Origin: Thermofilum sp.
GTDB lineage: Archaea > Thermoproteota > Thermoprotei > Thermofilales > Thermofilaceae
Assembly: GCA_020832965.1 (NCBI GenBank)
Contig: JAJHRM010000072.1
Coordinates: forward strand, 1-10,673
Reading direction: 5' to 3'
DNA length: 10,673 bases
This document shows, piece after piece, positions 7,042-10,673 of the stretch. Both the position numbers and the translations under genes were made by a program. Each line of letters starts with the position of its first letter. Position 1 is the first letter of the stretch. Under the pieces are notes generated by a model. That model saw only the letters and a program-made list of their open reading frames with translations. It was not told the DNA's origin and ran no database searches.

Positions 7042-8773
7042 TACGCTCCAGGATATCTTCAATTATTTCCCTAATTTTACTTACATATCTTTCTTCATAT
7101 ATTTTTCTTAATGCCTCCTTAAACTCTTGAGGTAAACCTCGAGTTAGTTCAGACCCGCTGGCACCGGGAGCCGAAGCTAGTATCGCCGCTAACGTTAGGC
7201 CATCCTCTATGGGCAAAGGAACTATAAGGTCATACAGTGCAGCTTGCAAACGAGAAACCCACTTGACGTTAGGGGTGTACACGAGAAGTATTTTAGTTGG
7301 TGAAGCTCTAATATCTTGTTCTGTTAGATGAAACTTAGAAAGTATCTTTCTTCTATCAAGCTTCTCAACATTGATGTCCGTTAGTCTCGCCCACACAATT
7401 AACCTTAGCGCTGTACTCCCTCTTTCACCTTTGATGAATACCTCATACGCCTTATAACCTTTTGCCCGAGATATTGGAGAAGGTTGTAGCACGCGACCTC
7501 TATAAATATTTCTATAAATCCTATGAATTTCTTTAGCAGTAATTTCTGAAACCATATCAGCGTACTTAGAAATTCTATCAAATCTTCCGGAAAGTATATC
7601 ATTCAATTCTTTTGATAATCCTATTTCAAATAAGAGCATGCCTGGAGGAGTAGTTATAGTTATTTTACTAAAAATATCTTCTAAAACTCGATTTTTAACA
7701 ATTTCAGGTGGCTTTAGCTGTTGCAATTCACTTACGAAATTAGGATACATAGCTATATATTGGGCTATAATGCTACTTAATATTTGTCTTATGAGGGCGA
7801 TTTTTAATCTAGTATTATTTAAATTCATTTTTTCTATTTCATTTACGATATCTTCTATACTTTTCTTGGTAAATATTTTTTCGGTTTGATTACCAATCAT
7901 TCTGTTTAGAAGATCATTAATATACCTCTTCATGTCATCTTTAGTTATTGGGTCTAGCGTCTTGATAATTCCTATTACCCCATGAGTCCTTGAGATGCCC
8001 GGTTGTGTCCTGACTTGTTCTAAAAGTGAAGCAAACCTAGCACGCGCATATTCCTGTAACAGTAAAACGATAGTCGGGTAACGCGTGTTTCCCTTGCTCA
8101 AAGCTTGGTCATGAATTACTCTAAATAGATATAGTACCTTGCCTAACCTATCAATTGAGAAAATTTCTTCCACGTCTTCTAACTCATCTAAGATCACTAT
8201 AAGTTTACTATTAATTTTTCCTAAAACAGCTCTAGCTATATCCAGGAGGCTTCCTGTGTAATCATTAGCATCCAAATCACATGTTTGTGGAAGCGTAGTT
8301 AATATTTCATCTATCCCTACTGTATTAGGAGAAAAGATTACCGGAAGGATTATTGATAAAAACTTTCTTGCATCCATAGGCAATGATTCTTTTGAAAGTG
8401 GCGTCATGTTGCCATAGAACCTTTTGATAAAATTCTGGTAGTCTTGATTCACTTTTGAGTAAACGATAGATAAAGGAATATATGTCACATAATACTTGTA
8501 AGCAGAATCGCTGTATAGCAGTTGTTTCGACCTTCTATACAGTAGTTTTCCAGTAAAGCTTTTCCCCTGCCCCCAATCACCAGCTACTACGAAAATTGGC
8601 AAGCTCGCACCTAGTATCTCGTCTACTATTTTTCTTGGAATCAGCACTGGATTCTCTTCTAGTGAAAGCAGACAACCATCAGTAAGGTAAGTTAAAGTTT
8701 CTACGATTAATGGTATAATTGCTGCTCGCATATCATCAAGGGATTGCGAAATATTCGGGCTCGCTGCGGGCAT
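7037..8773 (-). CDS. AAA+/ORC-like P-loop ATPase, first gene of the defence operon
   Basis: The protein has 578 residues. Walker A is GDWGQGKS (65-72), just after a hydrophobic strand (LPIFVVA). Walker B is KLIVILDELEDVEEI (190-204), with Asp196 and Glu197. A sensor-1-like strand PTIVLLLQEYARARF follows (233-247), then LDPITKDDMKRYINDLLNR (about 275-293), which resembles the lid of ORC/Cdc6- and STAND-type ATPases. The C-terminal half (about 370-578) is uncharacterised and may form a recognition or winged-helix region. Such ATPases act as ATP-driven sensors or loaders on DNA; leading position in the operon fits a role like DptF of phosphorothioation-linked restriction or the P-loop proteins of BREX-type systems. 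The ATG at 8773 has no Shine-Dalgarno sequence; the divergent TATA box would give a leader of about 12 bases. The fold is clear, the exact family is not. Confidence 0.75.
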   Translation of the reverse strand: MPAASPNISQSLDDMRAAIIPLIVETLTYLTDGCLLSLEENPVLIPRKIVDEILGASLPIFVVAGDWGQGKSFTGKLLYRRSKQLLYSDSAYKYYVTYIPLSIVYSKVNQDYQNFIKRFYGNMTPLSKESLPMDARKFLSIILPVIFSPNTVGIDEILTTLPQTCDLDANDYTGSLLDIARAVLGKINSKLIVILDELEDVEEIFSIDRLGKVLYLFRVIHDQALSKGNTRYPTIVLLLQEYARARFASLLEQVRTQPGISRTHGVIGIIKTLDPITKDDMKRYINDLLNRMIGNQTEKIFTKKSIEDIVNEIEKMNLNNTRLKIALIRQILSSIIAQYIAMYPNFVSELQQLKPPEIVKNRVLEDIFSKITITTPPGMLLFEIGLSKELNDILSGRFDRISKYADMVSEITAKEIHRIYRNIYRGRVLQPSPISRAKGYKAYEVFIKGERGSTALRLIVWARLTDINVEKLDRRKILSKFHLTEQDIRASPTKILLVYTPNVKWVSRLQAALYDLIVPLPIEDGLTLAAILASAPGASGSELTRGLPQEFKEALRKIYEERYVSKIREIIEDILERR

Positions 8774-8786
8774 ATTCTAGCCACTA

Positions 8787-8799
8787 TGATGTCACATCA
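8787..8799. promoter_or_regulatory. Palindromic candidate operator in the divergent promoter
   Basis: TGATGTCACATCA is a perfect inverted repeat with 6-base arms and one central base. It overlaps a tandem hexamer CATCAGCATCAG (8795-8806) that runs up to the TATA box. For the minus-strand operon it lies between TATA box and expected transcription start; for the plus-strand gene it lies just upstream of the BRE position. A dimeric regulator bound here could affect both. No regulator gene is in the cluster. Confidence 0.5.
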
Positions 8800-8807
8800 G
8801 CATCAGG

Positions 8808-8815
8808 TATAAATA
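8808..8815. promoter_or_regulatory. Bidirectional TATA box for the DndC-like gene and the four-gene operon
   Basis: TATAAATA reads TATTTATA on the other strand, so both strands offer a TATA box. Its centre is about 28 bases from the plus-strand GTG at 8840, giving a leaderless transcript. In the other direction transcription would start near 8786, 12 bases before ATG 8773. No other TATA-like element occurs in the 66-base spacer, so one box probably serves both sides. Confidence 0.65.
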
Positions 8816-8839
8816 GCTGTCCCTCCACTCAATAAGGAC

Positions 8840-9841
8840 GTGGAAGCAAGTCTTATCATCGATAGAATATTCGATAAATCTGTGGATTTTATTAAGAAAA
8901 TTTCAAAACATTATGGTAAACTACCGTGGGTTATAGGGTTCTCTGGCGGTAAAGATTCCACAACCGTCGTTCATATAGTTATGGAAGCCATCAAAAGGGG
9001 AGCAGAGCCCAGCAAGATTTACGTCGTCTACGAGGACACCCTCTTGGAACACCCTCTGTTGAGGCAGAGCGCGCTTGAAACGCTTGCTTCTTTGCGGAAA
9101 GTTTCTCAAGAAGAGCTCGACGGGGTAATCGAGCCTGTGGTTCTAAAGCCCGCTCCGCGTGAGGATTTTATCTCTATGATGGTCCTAAAAGGATACCCAG
9201 CACCAGGACCGAGGTTCAGGTGGTGCACGCGCGTGCTGAAGCTCAACCCCCTCAAAAATTTCGTGCGCTCGCTCGGAGAATTCGTTATGGTGTCGGGCGT
9301 TAGGCTCAATGAGAGCAGCTACAGGAAGGCTAACTTGAAAAGTAGAAAGCTTGCAGAGACACCAGTGACTGAGATAAGCTTTGCCGGTACTAAAGCTATC
9401 GCGGTTATGCCCATACTTACGTGGAGCGATGATCATGTATTTAGATTTTTATCGAGCACTGATAGATGGGATGGGAAAAGCTATGATTATATTTTTGAAC
9501 TTTATGGGTTTGATAAGCCCTTAGATGCCATGCCGATCACTGTGAGGTACGGCTGTTGGGTGTGCACAGTTATAAGAAGAGAGAAAACTCTTCTTCCTGA
9601 AGTATTGCTTAAGGCTAAAGAGCAACTATTTTATGTTGCTAAAAGAGAACAACGATATCGCGAGAAAAAACGTGGCAAGTTAAACATAGAAGGTAGAAAA
9701 GCTGTTGCTAGTGTTTTCCTTCAAGCGCTGCATGATGCACCAGAAGCTTTTGGATATGATATAGAAAAATTGCAAAAATTCCTAAAACTTATTATTGATG
9801 ATTACGAGAAAGCTAGAAACATATGGTATGAATTGTATTGA
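8840..9841 (+). CDS. dndC: Compact DndC-like sulfurtransferase (PAPS reductase / PP-loop family)
   Basis: DndC-type proteins use ATP-pyrophosphatase chemistry and an Fe-S cluster in putting sulfur into the DNA backbone (phosphorothioation). The protein has 333 residues. Its PP-loop is SGGKDS (35-40); GxRxxES (153-159) is the second PAPS-reductase block; PRFRWCT (124-130) and RYGCWVCTV (236-244) are the DndC-type cysteine motifs. Only three cysteines exist in the whole protein (129, 239, 242), all in these motifs, which would allow a three-cysteine 4Fe-4S cluster with one free iron. Bacterial DndC has close to 500 residues, so this is a shortened form. The GTG start lacks an SD and lies about 28 bases after the TATA box, so it is probably leaderless. 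It is divergent from the ATPase/HerA/NurA operon and shares its promoter. DndA, DndD and DndE are not present here. A role in sulfur modification of RNA or a small molecule is the main alternative. Confidence 0.8.
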   Translation: MEASLIIDRIFDKSVDFIKKISKHYGKLPWVIGFSGGKDSTTVVHIVMEAIKRGAEPSKIYVVYEDTLLEHPLLRQSALETLASLRKVSQEELDGVIEPVVLKPAPREDFISMMVLKGYPAPGPRFRWCTRVLKLNPLKNFVRSLGEFVMVSGVRLNESSYRKANLKSRKLAETPVTEISFAGTKAIAVMPILTWSDDHVFRFLSSTDRWDGKSYDYIFELYGFDKPLDAMPITVRYGCWVCTVIRREKTLLPEVLLKAKEQLFYVAKREQRYREKKRGKLNIEGRKAVASVFLQALHDAPEAFGYDIEKLQKFLKLIIDDYEKARNIWYELY

Positions 9842-9848
9842 AATATGC

Positions 9849-9971
9849 ATGCTTTGCGTTGCCATGTTCTTCAGCAGTACGGAGACGGTTAAGCTTTTGA
9901 TCAAGTGCGGAGCGGAACGGGGGGCTGCTGCGTGCCGTGTGAAGTATGCCGAGGTGTTCGGCAACCCCTGA
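9849..9971 (+). CDS. Possible 40-residue protein of unknown function
   Basis: A short frame from ATG 9849 (or ATG 9864) to TGA at 9969-9971 follows the DndC-like gene by 7 bases. Its part ETVKLLIKCGAERGAAACRV followed by KYAEVFGNP looks protein-like and has two cysteines. No ribosome-binding site or TATA box stands out. It may be a small real gene, a remnant of a longer one, or chance in GC-rich DNA. Confidence 0.25.
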   Translation: MLCVAMFFSSTETVKLLIKCGAERGAAACRVKYAEVFGNP

Positions 9972-9981
9972 CCGCGTGCTA

Positions 9982-10135
9982 CTACCCCTTCATCTCGCTG
10001 ACAACGTGCTCCTCCACGAGGCTCCTGCATTCCTCCCCGCACTCCCTGTCCCAGCAGGAGGTGAAACAGCCCCAGCTTCTCCTCGCACCTGTCGAGGCAG
10101 TCTCGGTGCCTCTTCCAAGCGGCCCCCAGTTCCAC
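9982..10135 (-). pseudogene. Frameshifted small cysteine-rich protein with three CxxxC motifs
   Basis: From GTG 10135 the frame reads into RHRDCLDRCEE. It then shifts at about 10076-10081, where one extra base on the coding strand (an A) separates it from a frame reading SWGCFTSCWDRECGEECRSL and ending EEHVVSEMKG before two adjacent TAG stops (9984-9979). Joined, this is about 50 residues with six cysteines as CLDRC, CFTSC and CGEEC. Such regular CxxxC spacing in a helical peptide suggests disulfide-stapled helices or metal binding. That the cysteine pattern continues across the shift is the evidence for one original gene. The family is not recognised. Either the gene is broken or the base call is wrong. 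GAGGTG precedes the GTG very closely, so the true start is uncertain. Confidence 0.4.
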
Positions 10136-10192
10136 ACCTCGAGAATTTTTCCCAGGTTATGAGCTTAGCGCGCTAAACACGCCGCTTTGTCC

Positions 10193-10237
10193 GGTTTTGC
10201 CCGACCCCTCTCTCGGGACAAAACAGTTTTGCCCGGC
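10193..10237. repeat. Three alternating copies of a GTTTTG(T)CCCG element
   Basis: GGTTTTGCCCGA (10193-10204), then TCGGGACAAAAC (10213-10224, reverse orientation), then GTTTTGCCCGG (from 10226). The middle copy can pair with either neighbour, each time leaving one unpaired A, so two mutually exclusive hairpins are possible. A fourth, partial copy (TTTGTCCGG) precedes. There is no following T run, so a simple terminator is not supported. Confidence 0.5.
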
Positions 10238-10422
10238 TGTTAGGCTAGGAAGCCGAGCCACCAGCCGTTAATTAGCTGGGGGACCCCGCCTGAGAATCTC
10301 CACAGCGCCGCGCGCGGCAGGTGGGGAAGCCTGCGCGCCCTACCGCGCGACCTCCACCCTCACGGGCTCGGGTTTCAGGCGCGTACATACCTTTTCACTG
10401 TGTCGAAGCGCGCCGCAGAAGC

Positions 10423-10443
10423 CCTCGCCCTCTTAAGGCGAGG
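10423..10443. repeat. Hairpin with a 7-base stem
   Basis: CCTCGCC and GGCGAGG form a perfect stem around a 7-base loop (CTCTTAA). No oligo-T follows on either strand, so a terminator role is unclear. Confidence 0.4.
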
Positions 10444-10494
10444 AGGGGGTCGGCTTCCTCGCTTCCTCGTGGGGCAGCTGGAGGGGTCTGGGGA

Positions 10495-10519
10495 GAGACC
10501 GCGGCAAGCGAGACCGCGG
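10495..10519 (+). repeat. Direct repeat of GAGACCGCGG
   Basis: Two exact 10-base copies start 15 bases apart (10495 and 10510). No further copies were seen, so this is not an array. Confidence 0.5.
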
Positions 10520-10570
10520 AGCCCTTTTCGAGGGCGCTTGGCATAGGGCGCGCTGGGAGTAGGCCGTGCT

Positions 10571-10673
10571 ATGCTGGAGGTGAAAGTCGGTGGCACGTGG
10601 TGTATTGTGGACGCCAGTTGCACGACACCTAGCAGTCCCGTGAAGGTCAGCGGGTATGTCGAGCACCTCAGTA
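10571..10673 (+). CDS. Start of an unidentified protein gene, cut off by the window end
   Basis: ATG 10571 opens a frame that stays open to the end, beginning MLEVKVGGTWCIVDASC and continuing PVKVSGYVEHLS. The alternation of charged and hydrophobic residues looks like genuine beta-rich protein. A TAG at 10544-10546 and the lack of an ATG, GTG or TTG after it make this ATG the first usable start. No clear TATA box or ribosome-binding site is seen. Thirty-four residues are too few to assign a family. Confidence 0.45.
   Translation, partial: MLEVKVGGTWCIVDASCTTPSSPVKVSGYVEHLS

Larger units (their letters stand above)
10136..10570. other. Gene-poor GC-rich stretch with repeats and possible remnants
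   Basis: I find no supported complete gene here. It contains the alternating inverted repeats at 10193-10237, a hairpin at 10423-10443 and a direct repeat at 10495-10519. A minus-strand frame open from about 10433 to TAG at 10340-10342 ends in TRLKPEPVRVEVAR, which resembles a real protein tail but has no convincing start; it may be the end of a lost gene. I searched by eye for tRNA and other structural RNAs without success. Confidence 0.4.

Noticed and set aside
10495..10519. Start of a CRISPR-like or tandem array
   Set aside because: Only two 10-base copies with a 5-base gap; no further units.
10391..10570. GC-rich structured stretch that could be RNase P RNA or SRP RNA
   Set aside because: None of the conserved core sequences of either RNA could be found by eye; only isolated hairpins and a direct repeat.
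10375..10666. Two long overlapping minus-strand open frames and a plus-strand one in GC-rich DNA
   Set aside because: The peptides are Arg/Pro/Ser-rich without fold-like patterns and overlap the more convincing start of a gene at 10571; typical of frames kept open by high GC.

Overview
The window looks like part of the genome of a thermophilic archaeon, most probably of the Thermoproteota. Promoters are TATA boxes about 25-30 bases ahead of start codons, several transcripts look leaderless, GGTG/GGTGA ribosome-binding sites precede the inner operon genes, and a HerA-like ATPase is paired with a NurA-like nuclease. The species cannot be told from the sequence.

Left flank (1-2918), GC-rich at its left end. 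A minus-strand pair of helical proteins has no family I recognise. Its downstream member has a single-base frameshift and runs off the window; its short upstream partner has an in-frame stop. They diverge, from one shared TATA box, from a plus-strand protein with an HELVHH zinc-metallopeptidase motif. That gene is followed by a truncated DNA glycosylase of the MutY/Nth/mismatch-glycosylase group, then by about 220 bases of apparent gene debris.

Centre (2919-9841), clearly more AT-rich. This is a compact divergent cluster. On the minus strand four tightly packed genes read in the order AAA+-type ATPase, uncharacterised 341-residue protein, HerA-like ATPase, NurA-like nuclease. On the plus strand a short DndC-like sulfurtransferase (PP-loop SGGKDS, RWCT and GCWVCT motifs) starts from the same 66-base intergenic region. 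That region holds one near-palindromic TATA box usable in both directions and a perfect TGATGT-C-ACATCA palindrome. The gene order resembles DNA phosphorothioation-linked restriction modules (DptF-DptG-DptH; archaeal Pbe-type modules), with the HerA ATPase and a NurA nuclease as separate proteins. DndA, DndD and DndE are not in the window. My reading is a compact, possibly undescribed, sulfur-modification-coupled defence system: the DndC-like protein would mark host DNA and the four-gene operon would sense and process unmarked DNA. This is inference from gene content, not proof.

Right flank (9842-10673), GC-rich again. It holds a possible 40-codon ORF, a frameshifted cysteine-rich small protein with three CxxxC motifs, a gene-poor stretch with alternating inverted repeats and a direct repeat, and the start of an unidentified plus-strand gene cut off by the window edge. 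Damaged genes on both sides and the base-composition contrast fit a defence module inserted in a variable spot.
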